Shown one piece after another: positions 45,539 to 56,010 of a DNA stretch of 60,028 bases (the first letter of the stretch is position 1; every line of letters starts with the position of its first letter). A model generated the notes under the pieces. It was given only the letters and a program-made list of their open reading frames with translations. It ran no database searches and was not told where the DNA came from. Source of the DNA: Fidelibacterota bacterium (GTDB taxonomy: Bacteria; Fidelibacterota; Marinisomatia; Marinisomatales; UBA1611); the NCBI GenBank assembly GCA_018658715.1, contig JABHUQ010000108.1, positions 1 to 60,028 on the forward strand. The letters run 5' to 3'. The translations under genes and the position numbers were made by a program.

Positions 45539-46576
45539 TTAAGATAATTCGTTAAACTTCTTCTTACCAAAAAGATAATGAGAGAATACTATACTTCCCT
45601 TATGTAATTGATTTAAAAAATGTTTATCTTTTATTTTTCTTAATCGCCTAATATTCTTTCGTTTTTTTATAATAATGTGAGGATGAAAAAGAATCCAGAT
45701 TAGTGATCTAATAATTGCTGTCATATGGTTAAAATCAAATTTGGTAAAAGCATAGAAAAAAGCAACCCATTCCAGAACAAATCGCATGGTGAAAAAATAT
45801 ATGGATAATGGGAACGAGTAATTTCCTAATACCATCAATAAAGAATTACGATGATTTAAATAATATTTCCAGTGAGATTGCATGGGAAGTGAAACAGCAT
45901 TTTTATGATATACAACAGACTTAGGCTCTACATAAACCCGTTTGCCCATTAGATGGAATTTCCAACATAAATCTATTTCTTCCATATGGGCAAAAAAGGA
46001 TTCTTCAAATCCACCTGCTTTTTCATATGCATCTTTCCAAACACAAATAGCTGTTCCCGAAGCCCAAAATATTTGTCTGGAATCATCATACTGTCCTAAA
46101 TCTTTTTCTTGATCTAGGAATATGCGACCGCGTGCAAATGGAAATCCTAATACATCCATAAAACCACCAGATCCTCCAGCGTAATCAAATAAATCACGTT
46201 GGTAATAATTCAATATTTTAGGCTGAACAGCTACAGCCGATTCATCCGTAATTAGTGAAAGCGCAAGATGATTTAACCAATCTGGATCTTGAATTGTATC
46301 GTTATTTAGAAAAACTAAAATGGATCCTTTTGCAATTCGGGCTCCCAAATTACATCCACCTGCATATCCATAATTAGCATCATTTTCAAGAAGAGAAATA
46401 TCAGGATGATGGGATTTAAGCCAACTCTGTGAACCATCTGAAGATGCATTATCAGAAACAATTATTTCGAAGAAAGGATAGGTTGATGCTTTCAAACTAT
46501 CTAAACATTCAGATAAAATGTCGATTCCATTCCAATGTGGAATAATAACACTTATAAAGGGTTGATGCTCAGGCAT
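45539..46576 (-). CDS. Family 2 glycosyltransferase
   Basis: This 345-residue GT-A enzyme has the nucleotide-sugar motif FISVIIPHWNGIDILSECLDSLK, the aspartates ASSDGS and FLNNDTIQDPDW, and the acceptor motif MEEIDLCWKF (about 194-203). Rhamnosyltransferase-type GT2 enzymes share the DNASSDGS pattern. A basic helical C-terminal region follows residue 240, and it is probably membrane-associated. The gene is 23 bases after the DUF2723 gene, so both may serve glycan assembly. The donor sugar is unknown. Confidence 0.88.
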   Translation of the reverse strand: MPEHQPFISVIIPHWNGIDILSECLDSLKASTYPFFEIIVSDNASSDGSQSWLKSHHPDISLLENDANYGYAGGCNLGARIAKGSILVFLNNDTIQDPDWLNHLALSLITDESAVAVQPKILNYYQRDLFDYAGGSGGFMDVLGFPFARGRIFLDQEKDLGQYDDSRQIFWASGTAICVWKDAYEKAGGFEESFFAHMEEIDLCWKFHLMGKRVYVEPKSVVYHKNAVSLPMQSHWKYYLNHRNSLLMVLGNYSFPLSIYFFTMRFVLEWVAFFYAFTKFDFNHMTAIIRSLIWILFHPHIIIKKRKNIRRLRKIKDKHFLNQLHKGSIVFSHYLFGKKKFNELS

Positions 46577-46599
46577 TTGTCTACCTGCTTAGGAAGGAA

Positions 46600-49545
46600 T
46601 TATCCTTCAGTGCTTATACTTTCAAGCATTTTTTGCGCTGCTTCGTCTTGAGGGTATTTTTGAATCCAATCATTCAGTATCATTTTAGCGTTTTCATCTT
46701 GTCCTGTGTTTTTATACGCAAAAACAAGAGATGATATAATATCTGGATAACTTTTTTGCCATTGGGACCATTGTTTTTTGGTTGCAGTATTTCTACCAAA
46801 ACCTTCTAGGCGAACCATGGATTCAATCTGATCGAATTCAGCATGCAATGTTTCAAAAATATGTATGGCTGTTTCTGGCTCGTCCAATTCGCGAATATAT
46901 ACATTCCCATACTCTACACGTTCTCTAGGAGGTAATCCTTGTCGCAATATTAAATCATCTAAAATAGCCCTTAGTTCTTCCTTTTCACCCATTTCGCCAT
47001 ACATCCGTCCTACTTGGTAATATAATCCACTAGATGAAACAGGAATAGTATTCTCTGGGATATTCTCACGCATTTTTTCTAAAACATCAATCGTATTATT
47101 TTTATGTAATTCTAATTTTTCAGAATCTGCAGATTTACGTCTTTTCTCCGTTTGATATTCCATATAATGTGTAACAGCAAGTTGCATATATGCACTTCTA
47201 TAATTTTGAAGGAGTCGTATAATTTGCGGATTAAAATAAACAGCTTCATTTCCTAAATTTCTAAACATATATCCTTGCTGATAATCTCGAGACCAGTTCA
47301 AATAATCTAAATCTTCAGTTTTGTTAAAATCTGTAGCTACGAAATCATTGGACCATGTCGTATCGCCTACATCTGTTAACAAATTATTTGTCATTTTATT
47401 TAAATCAATAGGATTGGTCTTATGGCTCTTTAGTTGGAAAGTAAGTCCTTGCATATCGATATATTTATCAAGACCAATCCGATTTGTGTTAGACACTGTA
47501 ACAGCGAAATAAATAGGAACATTCCACCGAGCATCATTGATAATTCTCAAAATCATCATATCTTGAACGCGTAATGCTTGTCCTGCAAATGTTGGCTTAA
47601 CTGTCCATTCAATAAAGCCATCCTCATTCTGCGGATCATTATATACTGGTACTTGAATTTTTTGTGTCTCCCACCGCATTAAATTCGCCGTTAATGCATC
47701 AATCTGACTGTCACTCATGCGAATAAATTTAGTTTCATTTGGGCGAGAGTCTCTCATTTGTTTAATATACCAATGTGTATTTAATAAGCTGAGGTTAACT
47801 ACGGATACATCAGTTCGAACTTTTTCCACTTCTTGTAAATACCATAGTGGAAACGTATCATTATCACCATTGGTAAATATGATTCCATTTGGCTCAACTG
47901 ATTGTAAAATATTATAACTATAATCCCACGCAACATAATTTCCCGATCGGTCATGTGAATGATAATTTGCTTTTAACATTACACCAGGTATAAATAAAAA
48001 TTGTAATAATAGTGAACCAATAATGATTCGATTACCTAATTCTTTTTCCTTAAAGTATTCTGATATTTTTTCACCAATACCAGCCGCACCAACTCCAATC
48101 CAAATGGCAAATGCATAAAAACTTCCTACATAAGAATAATCTCTTTCCCTTGGTTGCGGGTCATCTTGATTTAAATAAATAATAATTGCATATCCAGTCA
48201 TGATAAATAATGCTAATACGGAGAATGCCATTCTTTCATCTTTGTGGGCATGATACATCATTCCGAATAAACCTAAAATAAAAGCTAGTGGTAATCCAAA
48301 TTGGTTCCAGTCAACACCATCTTCTGTTGTCTTAGCGCCCATTGGTGTTACACCAGGATTAATCGATAATCCTTTTCCAGCGAATTGCCACAAGAAATAT
48401 CGATTATACATTTTTTTAATTTGGTAATTCCAAAAATAATCCCATTGTTTAGATGTATTGTAAAACATGTATTCTCGTTCTTGGCGAGGTGAGAAATCCC
48501 GGCCTTTTTCTGGTCGTCCTACAACTTCATGAATCGGTTCAATCCCTTTATATCGTCTAGGAAAAGTCCCAACACTTCCATATTGTTCACGTTCTAAATA
48601 GCTAACAAAAGCTTCAACCGTTTCGGGATCATTTTCATCAATATTAGGATTTTGATTTGAACGAACAAATATGGTAGTATAAGTTGAATAACCAATCAAA
48701 ATCATAACCATAGATGTAAGTGCAACGGATAATAAATTATGCTTATTAATGATCGCCCAATATGTACTTGCAAAAACAGCTACAACAATCACTGCAGTTC
48801 CACCAATACCTAAACCACTTGCTGCCATTTTAGGTAGACCTTTAATTATCATATTATGAATAATAAAAAAAGTCACGCCCGTTATTCCAACAGTTGCTAA
48901 GAATGATTTCCATTCAAAGCTATATTTTCTAAAATACATAATGAGTGCAATAAATGGTAATGCAAGTAAATTAAGTAAATGAAGACCTGTTGCTAATCCC
49001 ATCATATAGGCAATAATCAAAATATATCTTTCATGCCCAGATTCGTCAGCTTTTTCACTCCATAATAAAATTAACCAAACCACAATTGCAGTAAAAAATG
49101 TACTGATAGCATAAACTTCTGCTTCCACTGCATTAAACCAATGACTATCTGTAAATGCAAAGGCTAATGCACCTACAACTGCTCCACCAAATGCAATCAT
49201 TGCGTCTGTGCTATTTTCAATCTTACCTCTCCAATGTGTAACCACCTTTACTACTACAAGATATAATAACATAACGGCCAAGGCACTGGATAAAGGTGAA
49301 AGAAGATTCACACGAAATGCAATATCTTGGTTAATTGGAATTAAAGAAAATATTCTCCCAAGTAGTAAAAAGAATGGACTCCCTGGAGGATGAGGAACAC
49401 CTAGAGTATAAGATGTTGCTATAAATTCACCACAATCCCAGTATGATACGGTGGACGCCATAGTATCATAATAAACGAAAAAGGAAATGAAAAATGTTAA
49501 TGCCGCTAGAATGCGGTTAAGTCTAATATAATCAGTATGTATCAC
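46600..49545 (-). CDS. DUF2723/TMEM260-like multi-spanning membrane protein
   Basis: This 981-residue protein has 13 or so hydrophobic helices in residues 10-520 and a soluble C-terminal half with a TPR-like pattern (about 790-975). The DUF2723 opening is DTMASTVSYWDCGEFIATSYTLGVPHPPGSPFFLLLGR, with DCGE at 36-39 and HPPGSP at 51-56. The human homologue TMEM260 has been reported as an O-mannosyltransferase of the GT-C type, where the acidic motif binds donor. A comparable role here, transfer of mannose to exported proteins, is an inference, supported weakly by manC and the adjacent GT2. It overlaps the DUF1844 gene by four bases. Confidence 0.9.
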   Translation of the reverse strand: MIHTDYIRLNRILAALTFFISFFVYYDTMASTVSYWDCGEFIATSYTLGVPHPPGSPFFLLLGRIFSLIPINQDIAFRVNLLSPLSSALAVMLLYLVVVKVVTHWRGKIENSTDAMIAFGGAVVGALAFAFTDSHWFNAVEAEVYAISTFFTAIVVWLILLWSEKADESGHERYILIIAYMMGLATGLHLLNLLALPFIALIMYFRKYSFEWKSFLATVGITGVTFFIIHNMIIKGLPKMAASGLGIGGTAVIVVAVFASTYWAIINKHNLLSVALTSMVMILIGYSTYTTIFVRSNQNPNIDENDPETVEAFVSYLEREQYGSVGTFPRRYKGIEPIHEVVGRPEKGRDFSPRQEREYMFYNTSKQWDYFWNYQIKKMYNRYFLWQFAGKGLSINPGVTPMGAKTTEDGVDWNQFGLPLAFILGLFGMMYHAHKDERMAFSVLALFIMTGYAIIIYLNQDDPQPRERDYSYVGSFYAFAIWIGVGAAGIGEKISEYFKEKELGNRIIIGSLLLQFLFIPGVMLKANYHSHDRSGNYVAWDYSYNILQSVEPNGIIFTNGDNDTFPLWYLQEVEKVRTDVSVVNLSLLNTHWYIKQMRDSRPNETKFIRMSDSQIDALTANLMRWETQKIQVPVYNDPQNEDGFIEWTVKPTFAGQALRVQDMMILRIINDARWNVPIYFAVTVSNTNRIGLDKYIDMQGLTFQLKSHKTNPIDLNKMTNNLLTDVGDTTWSNDFVATDFNKTEDLDYLNWSRDYQQGYMFRNLGNEAVYFNPQIIRLLQNYRSAYMQLAVTHYMEYQTEKRRKSADSEKLELHKNNTIDVLEKMRENIPENTIPVSSSGLYYQVGRMYGEMGEKEELRAILDDLILRQGLPPRERVEYGNVYIRELDEPETAIHIFETLHAEFDQIESMVRLEGFGRNTATKKQWSQWQKSYPDIISSLVFAYKNTGQDENAKMILNDWIQKYPQDEAAQKMLESISTEG

Positions 49546-49838
49546 GATTTTGCTTTCATGTCTTTTTGTAATTTTTGTTTTTCTTCGATCATAGTCATAT
49601 TTAAATCACTTACTGCAGTAATAAGGAATTGTTCCTCTTCTTGAGAAAGATTCCCCATGGTTCTCTTTTGAACTGTATCTAATAAACTAATATAAAATGT
49701 AGCTTGTTCAAGATTCTTCTCAAATCCATCTGTCATAGGGTTTTTAATTTTACCCATAGCAATTAATGCACTTGACTGAAATGTTGATACAAGGTACAAA
49801 AATAATTGTTCATCCTTGGTTAATGTTTTTTCGGCCAT
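49542..49838 (-). CDS. DUF1844 protein
   Basis: This 98-residue helical protein matches DUF1844: EQLFLYLVSTFQSSALIAMGKIKNP (11-35), then EQATFYISLLDTVQKRTMGNLSQEEEQFL. Members are small cytoplasmic proteins without known function that occur in many phyla. It overlaps the DUF2723 start by four bases (ATGA), so the two are coupled. It follows recG after a 113-base gap containing two hairpins. Confidence 0.85.
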   Translation of the reverse strand: MAEKTLTKDEQLFLYLVSTFQSSALIAMGKIKNPMTDGFEKNLEQATFYISLLDTVQKRTMGNLSQEEEQFLITAVSDLNMTMIEEKQKLQKDMKAKS

Positions 49839-49860
49839 ATCTCTTTCCTGTCTAATTTAA

Positions 49861-49910
49861 CTATTCAGATAAAATGGACTGAATAGAGTTTGGGTACTTA
49901 TTGCACCCAA
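49861..49910. promoter_or_regulatory. Two tandem inverted repeats between recG and the DUF1844 gene
   Basis: CTATTCAG (49861-49868) pairs exactly with CTGAATAG (49879-49886) around ten bases. Directly beside it TTGGGT (49890-49895) pairs with ACCCAA (49905-49910) around nine bases. Neither has a following T-run on the minus strand, so they are more likely operator or leader structures than an intrinsic terminator. Confidence 0.4.
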
Positions 49911-49951
49911 TTAAAGCCCGGAAATTTAATCCATGGAAGGATAAGACCAAA

Positions 49952-52033
49952 TTATGAAATCTGAATAAAATCCATACGATCAGCATAATCTTCCATAAAT
50001 GTTTTTCGAATATATCGGTTATGGGGTGCCATCAAATTTGGATCATTCTTAGCCACAGAAAATGCAACATCTCTAGCGTTTCGGATAATAGATCCATCCG
50101 TAAGAAGATTCGCAATTTTGAATTGTAAAAATCCACTTTGTCGAATACCAAAAAATTCTCCTGGTCCACGTAGTTTTAAATCTTCATCTGCAATAATAAA
50201 TCCATCATTCGTTCTCTCCATAATGGATAATCTATCTCTCGATGTATCTGTCACTTTTCGTTTGACTAAAATACAATAACTTTTTTCAGCTCCACGCCCC
50301 ACCCGTCCTCGTAATTGATGTAATTGCGTTAACCCAAAGCGTTCAGCATGTTCTACTAACATTACGGTTGCATTCGGAATATCTACCCCTACTTCAATCA
50401 CAGTAGTAGATACAAGTATATGAATTTTATTTTTTGAAAAAAGCTCCATTACATTATCTTTATCTTCTGTTTTCATTCTACCATGAATCAGTCCAACTTC
50501 GCAATCAGGGAATATACTTTCGTTTAATTGTTTATGTGCTTCCACCGCAGCAATTAAATCTGATTTTTCAGATTCTTCTACTAACGGATAAATAACCATA
50601 CATTGGCGACCTTTAGACACTTCATCCTTCATAAATAAATACACACTATTTAATCGAGTTGGTTCAATCACTTTTGTTACCACTGGCTTTCGATTTTTTG
50701 GCAATTCATCAATAATAGATAAATCCATATCGCCATGATATGTTATAGATAAAGTGCGTGGAATAGGGGTCGCTGTCATAGCTAAAAAATGTGGATTCAA
50801 TCCTTTATCAATTAATTTTCCTCTTTGTTTTACTCCAAATCGATGTTGCTCATCCACAATGACTAACCCTAATTTATTAAAATGAACATCATCTTGGATT
50901 AATGCGTGCGTTCCAATGACAACAGGAATTGAACCACTTTCTGAGCCAATGAGAATTTTTTGTCGCTCACTTTTTTTCATTTGTCCAATGAGTAAAGCGC
51001 ATGGAATATTTATTTTATCTAATATAGTTTTTATTGATTCATAATGTTGGTGAGCTAATATTTCTGTTGGTGCCATTAATACAGCCTGTGCTTTATTCCC
51101 TACAGCTAAAGCAATAGTTAAAATGGCTACAATTGTTTTTCCTGATCCAACGTCACCTTGCAAAAGGCGATTCATAGACTGGGGCATTTTCATATCATCT
51201 TTTATTTCAGAAATAACTTTTATTTGTGCATTTGTTAATTCAAATGGAAGTGAATCTTCAATTAGTTTCACATACGGACCTGTTATTAAGAATGGAGTTG
51301 CCTTTGAAATCTTTAGTGTTGCCTTCCGAAATGCCATCAATAGTTGTAGAAAAAAATGTTCTTCAAATTTTAATCGATAAATCGCATCCTTTAATGAATC
51401 TTCATTCTTCGGAAAATGGATTTCATGTAGAGCATCTTTTCTTGGTATAAGTCCACTTTTTTCACAAATTTCTTGTGTAAATAATTCTGGTACTTCGTCT
51501 AGATTTTCAAATATATCTAACATGATTTTTCGAAATATTCGTTGTTCTAATCCTGCGGATTTATAGACTTGTGTTAAAGGATATAATGGTAAAATAGCTC
51601 CAGTATTTACAGGATCATCATGGGAAGATAATCGATCAAAATCTGGATGTGTAATTGAAAATCCATTATAATAATCAATTTTTCCATAAACAGCTAGACG
51701 GTCACCAACTTTAAATAGATTCTTAATATATTTTACTCCATTAAACCACGTTAGTGTCATTGAGCCCGTGCCATCTGATAAAAAAACCTGAAATATTCTC
51801 CCTCTTCTTATGGCTTTCTCTCCCATAGATCGAACAGACCCAATTATAGAAGAATGGTCTCCTTTTCGAAGTAATTTAATTTGGGAAACAGATGTACGAT
51901 CTAAATGGCGTCTTGGAAAAGTATATAGTAAATCTTGGACGGTTTGAATATGATTTTCAGAAAGAACCTTTGCCCGTCTTACACCGATTCTTTTTAATTC
52001 AGATATGGAAGTAGTAAAGGTCAGCGACCCCAT
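49952..52033 (-). CDS. recG: ATP-dependent DNA helicase RecG
   Basis: RecG remodels stalled forks and Holliday junctions. The 693-residue protein starts with the wedge/OB domain (SISELKRIGVRRAKVLSENHI; YGKIDYYNGFSITHPDFD), then helicase domains with LQGDVGSGKT (291-300), VDEQHRFGVKQR (motif II), TATPIPRT (motif III) and the late QLRGRVGRG (motif VI). The TRG-type C-terminus is present. Length is normal. It follows the DUF4139 gene after nine bases in the valS transcript. Confidence 0.97.
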   Translation of the reverse strand: MGSLTFTTSISELKRIGVRRAKVLSENHIQTVQDLLYTFPRRHLDRTSVSQIKLLRKGDHSSIIGSVRSMGEKAIRRGRIFQVFLSDGTGSMTLTWFNGVKYIKNLFKVGDRLAVYGKIDYYNGFSITHPDFDRLSSHDDPVNTGAILPLYPLTQVYKSAGLEQRIFRKIMLDIFENLDEVPELFTQEICEKSGLIPRKDALHEIHFPKNEDSLKDAIYRLKFEEHFFLQLLMAFRKATLKISKATPFLITGPYVKLIEDSLPFELTNAQIKVISEIKDDMKMPQSMNRLLQGDVGSGKTIVAILTIALAVGNKAQAVLMAPTEILAHQHYESIKTILDKINIPCALLIGQMKKSERQKILIGSESGSIPVVIGTHALIQDDVHFNKLGLVIVDEQHRFGVKQRGKLIDKGLNPHFLAMTATPIPRTLSITYHGDMDLSIIDELPKNRKPVVTKVIEPTRLNSVYLFMKDEVSKGRQCMVIYPLVEESEKSDLIAAVEAHKQLNESIFPDCEVGLIHGRMKTEDKDNVMELFSKNKIHILVSTTVIEVGVDIPNATVMLVEHAERFGLTQLHQLRGRVGRGAEKSYCILVKRKVTDTSRDRLSIMERTNDGFIIADEDLKLRGPGEFFGIRQSGFLQFKIANLLTDGSIIRNARDVAFSVAKNDPNLMAPHNRYIRKTFMEDYADRMDFIQIS

Positions 52034-52042
52034 GGATCACCC

Positions 52043-53377
52043 TTATTGCCATTCTTTTCGGTAGGTATAAGAAACAATTTTTATTTCCCCAGGACCTAGG
52101 ACGAAGTGGAAGTGAATGGTGGAGGCATCTTCTTTTGTATAATTATGCGATTCTTGTTTTACGATCCAGTCACCATTAATGTGTTCAATTAATTTAATAG
52201 ATACAGAATCTTCACGCCCATTTGTAACTTGTATTTCAATGACTGCTTCTTCACTTTTTCTTTGCCGATCATAATTAATAACTTTTCTTTTTCCCACCAC
52301 ATTAAATGCACGACCAGAAGATAATTTAATCGACTGCCCCTTGGGTGTTTGTCGCATGTCGTCAGATCCAATATATTCCATCTTATGTGTTTGTGAATTC
52401 AAATACATTTCAACTTTTCCTGCCGGTAATGGAATATTTAAGCCATAGTCCGCTGTATTTTCCATAGATAATTCTACAGCTAAAGGTTCTTCTTTTTCGC
52501 GTCGTTCAATATTTTCAAATATATATGTTTTACGGAATTGGACTTTTATGGGGCCGTACAAACGAACAGATAATTTTTCTTTTGATTGTAAATCATATGT
52601 TCCGTTCAAAGGGTACAAAAGGTAATCGCCTAATTTATTTTCTGTGGCCACTTGAGTATAAGCATCCATTGCCATCATTTTATTCCGTCGCAATACATTT
52701 ACTGGCCCTTTTTCCTGAGCAATATTTAATTGCCCTTCAACAACTTGTATTTGCGCATCTTCATAATCTAAATTTGTATTATTTGATATAACTGCATCAG
52801 CTATTAATTCACCATGTTCTTGATCTAATAATAAAAAACGATATAATGTTGTCCAATTCATGTTTGATGTTTTATATAATACTCTACCTTCTACATCGCT
52901 AGATTGGTTCGCTTTTACATCCCACGATAAATATGGCTTAAGCACGGGATTCTTTATCTTTTGAGCCCCTTCCATATATTCAATATCACTTCTTGTATAT
53001 ATATAGATTGAATTTTTACGTTTTATTGTAAGATCAAGAGTTGTGTACTCTAACAAAATTCCTTCTACAACTTTTTCATTTTTAGGTTTAACAGAAATTT
53101 TTTCACCGATTAATGAGTTTAAATAATCATTTCCGGAAAATACTTTATTAAAATATTGTTGAGATGTAACCTGAACTCCATGTATATCCAAGAAAGGTGT
53201 TTCAGACTGAATCGCATTAGGAAGATCGTCATAAATCAAATAATCATTCCCTTTTGTTATATTCCAAATAACAGGTTGCTTCACTAAAGCAGTCCCATCT
53301 TTATAAATGGTTAATGTAGCAAAATTAGATTGCCCGTAAAGAATCCCTATTAAGAGTAATAATAGTTTTATTCTCAT
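52043..53377 (-). CDS. DUF4139-like exported protein
   Basis: This 444-residue protein has a signal peptide (MRIKLLLLLIGILYGQ). It begins with FATLTIYKDGTALVKQPVIW and shows the DUF4139 core: YLSWDVKANQSSDVEGRVLYKTSNMNWTTLYRFLL (about 150-185), then DAVISNNTNLDYEDAQIQVVEGQLNIA (about 194-220). These resemble the W-x-A-x-Y and N-x-T-G-x-x-Y-x-x-A-x-L patterns of the family. Function is unknown. It overlaps the valS stop by one base and precedes recG by nine, so this secreted protein is embedded in a housekeeping transcript. Confidence 0.72.
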   Translation of the reverse strand: MRIKLLLLLIGILYGQSNFATLTIYKDGTALVKQPVIWNITKGNDYLIYDDLPNAIQSETPFLDIHGVQVTSQQYFNKVFSGNDYLNSLIGEKISVKPKNEKVVEGILLEYTTLDLTIKRKNSIYIYTRSDIEYMEGAQKIKNPVLKPYLSWDVKANQSSDVEGRVLYKTSNMNWTTLYRFLLLDQEHGELIADAVISNNTNLDYEDAQIQVVEGQLNIAQEKGPVNVLRRNKMMAMDAYTQVATENKLGDYLLYPLNGTYDLQSKEKLSVRLYGPIKVQFRKTYIFENIERREKEEPLAVELSMENTADYGLNIPLPAGKVEMYLNSQTHKMEYIGSDDMRQTPKGQSIKLSSGRAFNVVGKRKVINYDRQRKSEEAVIEIQVTNGREDSVSIKLIEHINGDWIVKQESHNYTKEDASTIHFHFVLGPGEIKIVSYTYRKEWQ

Positions 53378-56010
53378 TATAGAATCTCCAAGTTATCTTC
53401 TACCTTTTTTAGTTCATCTGTCAAATCGTTCAATTTAGTCTTTTCATGATCAACAATATGTTGTGGAGCACGTTTTGTAAAGTGATCATTATTTAATTTG
53501 TTTTGAATACCAATTAGTAACTTTTCAATCTCTTTTTTACGTTTATTCAGACGAGCCCTTTCTTTATCTAAATCAATCACCCCCCCTAAAGGTAAGTATA
53601 ATTCCATTCCTTTTACAACGGCAGTTGCTGCTGGGTCTGGACGATCAATATTCGATCCTGTTTCCATTAATTTTACCCTTGCAAGTGTATGAATAAAATG
53701 AGCATACTTTTCTAAAAATTTCGTTTGTTTAGAAGTACATCGCACAAATAATTCTGCTTCTTTAGATGGTGGCACATTCATTCGACTGCGAATACTTCTT
53801 ATGGATGAAATAACCTCTTGCAGTAATGCCATATCTGTATTGATTCCGCCATCAATAAAATTTTCATCCAATTCGGGCCATGGTGAAACAATTAAATCAT
53901 TATCCGATTCTTTTTTGAAATGGCTCCATAATTCTTCAGTCATAAAGGGAGCATAAGGATGGAGTAAAGCTAATATAGTTCGAATAACTTCTATAGATAC
54001 TGCACATGCTTTGTTGGCTAATAATTCATCATCACCGTAAAACCGTGTCTTAGCAATCTCAATATACCAATCGCAAAAATCATTCCACGTAAAATCATAA
54101 ATCACTTTTGCTGCTTCATTAAAATGGAATCGATCCAATTGGCGATTATAATTTTTTATGGCTTGATTTAATCGACTTAGAATCCATTTCTCAGGTAAAT
54201 CTAATTCTGAATTCACTAAGGAATTATCAATGGATTTACCATCGGGTAAATTCATTTGGACAAATCTACATGCATTCCAAAGTTTATTCATAAAGTTTCG
54301 ACCAATATCAAGACGATCTTTGGTAAAGAGGACATCTAATCCTTGTGGCGCCATGAGCATAGTACCAAACCGAACAGCATCTGTCCCATATTCATCAAAT
54401 AAATCAAATGGATCTGGAGAATTGCCAAGGGATTTACTGAATTTTTTCCCTGTTTCATCCCGAAGTATGGATGTGAAATACACATCTTTAAAAGGTAACT
54501 CTCCCATATATTCATACCCAGTCATAATCATTCTAGCTACCCAGAAAAAGATAATATCCGGTCCTGTTACTAACGTATCCGTTGGGTAGAATTTTGATAA
54601 ATCTTTATCTTCTATTGGCCAAGAATGAACACCCATAGGCCAAAGCCACGAACTTGCCCAAGTATCTAAAACATCTGAATCTTGATTCCAATTTTCTGGA
54701 TCAGTTGGCCCATCAACTGAAACATGTATATTCGTTGGATCATCTTTATGGTACCAAACAGGAATACGATGCCCCCACCACAATTGTCGACTAATGCACC
54801 AATCTTTAATATTCTCCATCCAATGGTAATATGTTTTATCCCAATGTTTCGGATGAAAAGTAATTTTTCCATCTTTCACAGCCTTAATTGCTGGCTGAGC
54901 TAATTCTGTCATTTTTAAATACCATTGTTCTGACATATAAAATTCTATAGGGACATCACCGCGTTCAGAATATCCTACATTATTAACATAATCTTCAGTT
55001 TTCACCAATAACCCCTGGTCACTTAAATCTGCAATTACTTGCTTCCGGGCCTTTTCGCGGGTTAAAGATTGATATTTTTCCGGAACATTATTATTTAAGG
55101 AAGCATCATTTTTCATAATATTAATGAAGTCCAAATTATGTTTTTCACCCATAGAAAAATCATTTGGATCATGCGCAGGTGTTATTTTAACACATCCCGT
55201 TCCGAATTCTGGATCTACATATTCATCTGCTATAATGGGAATTTCTCGCCCAACTAATGGTAGTTTAACTTTTTTCCCTACTAAATCTTTATATCTTTCA
55301 TCATCAGGGTGAACTGCGACTGCTGTATCTCCTAGCATTGTTTCTGGGCGTGTTGTTGCCACAATAAGTGTTTCTTCAGAATCTAAAACCGGGTATCTAA
55401 AATGCCATAAATGGCCATTTATTTCGCGATGAAATACTTCTTCATCACTAATAGCTGACTTAGAAACAGGGCACCAATTCACTAATCGATGACCTCGATA
55501 AATTAAACCTTTTTCATAGAGTTTTACGAATGTATGAAGAACAGATTTTGTATACCCTTCATCCATTGTAAATCTCTCCCGTTCCCAATCACAAGAGCAT
55601 CCCAGCTTTTTTAACTGGTTAATAATAATGCCGCCGTATTTTTCCTTCCATTCCCATGCATGATTTATAAATTCATCTCTAGAAATATCTTTTTTTTGTA
55701 TTCCTTTTTCTTGAAGCATTTTTACAACTTTTGATTCAGTCGCAATTGACGCATGATCTGTTCCAGGGATCCAACATGCTTCTTTCCCTTCCATACGAGC
55801 TTTACGAATTAAAATATCTTGAATGGTATTATTTAATACATGACCCATCGTTAACATACCTGTTACATTGGGTGGTGGAATAACTATTGTATATGGATAT
55901 TTTTTTGACTCACTGTTCGCGTGAAAATAATTGTTATCCATCCAGTGTGAATACCAGCGGTCTTCTACATTGCCAGGATTATATTGTTTTTCTAAAAGGG
56001 GAGTTGACAT
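53377..56010 (-). CDS. valS: Valyl-tRNA synthetase
   Basis: This 877-residue class I synthetase has NVTGMLTMGHVLN (the HIGH motif, 54-57 as TMGH), an editing domain (about 190-330) with TTRPETMLGDTAVAVHP, the KMSKS equivalent KKFSKSLGN (about 530), the VARMIMTG region before it, and a C-terminal coiled-coil (LDKERARLNKRKKEIEKLL). Length is normal for the family. It starts the long minus-strand operon, 149 bases from the divergent pabA. I see no T-box-like leader upstream. Confidence 0.98.
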   Translation of the reverse strand: MSTPLLEKQYNPGNVEDRWYSHWMDNNYFHANSESKKYPYTIVIPPPNVTGMLTMGHVLNNTIQDILIRKARMEGKEACWIPGTDHASIATESKVVKMLQEKGIQKKDISRDEFINHAWEWKEKYGGIIINQLKKLGCSCDWERERFTMDEGYTKSVLHTFVKLYEKGLIYRGHRLVNWCPVSKSAISDEEVFHREINGHLWHFRYPVLDSEETLIVATTRPETMLGDTAVAVHPDDERYKDLVGKKVKLPLVGREIPIIADEYVDPEFGTGCVKITPAHDPNDFSMGEKHNLDFINIMKNDASLNNNVPEKYQSLTREKARKQVIADLSDQGLLVKTEDYVNNVGYSERGDVPIEFYMSEQWYLKMTELAQPAIKAVKDGKITFHPKHWDKTYYHWMENIKDWCISRQLWWGHRIPVWYHKDDPTNIHVSVDGPTDPENWNQDSDVLDTWASSWLWPMGVHSWPIEDKDLSKFYPTDTLVTGPDIIFFWVARMIMTGYEYMGELPFKDVYFTSILRDETGKKFSKSLGNSPDPFDLFDEYGTDAVRFGTMLMAPQGLDVLFTKDRLDIGRNFMNKLWNACRFVQMNLPDGKSIDNSLVNSELDLPEKWILSRLNQAIKNYNRQLDRFHFNEAAKVIYDFTWNDFCDWYIEIAKTRFYGDDELLANKACAVSIEVIRTILALLHPYAPFMTEELWSHFKKESDNDLIVSPWPELDENFIDGGINTDMALLQEVISSIRSIRSRMNVPPSKEAELFVRCTSKQTKFLEKYAHFIHTLARVKLMETGSNIDRPDPAATAVVKGMELYLPLGGVIDLDKERARLNKRKKEIEKLLIGIQNKLNNDHFTKRAPQHIVDHEKTKLNDLTDELKKVEDNLEIL

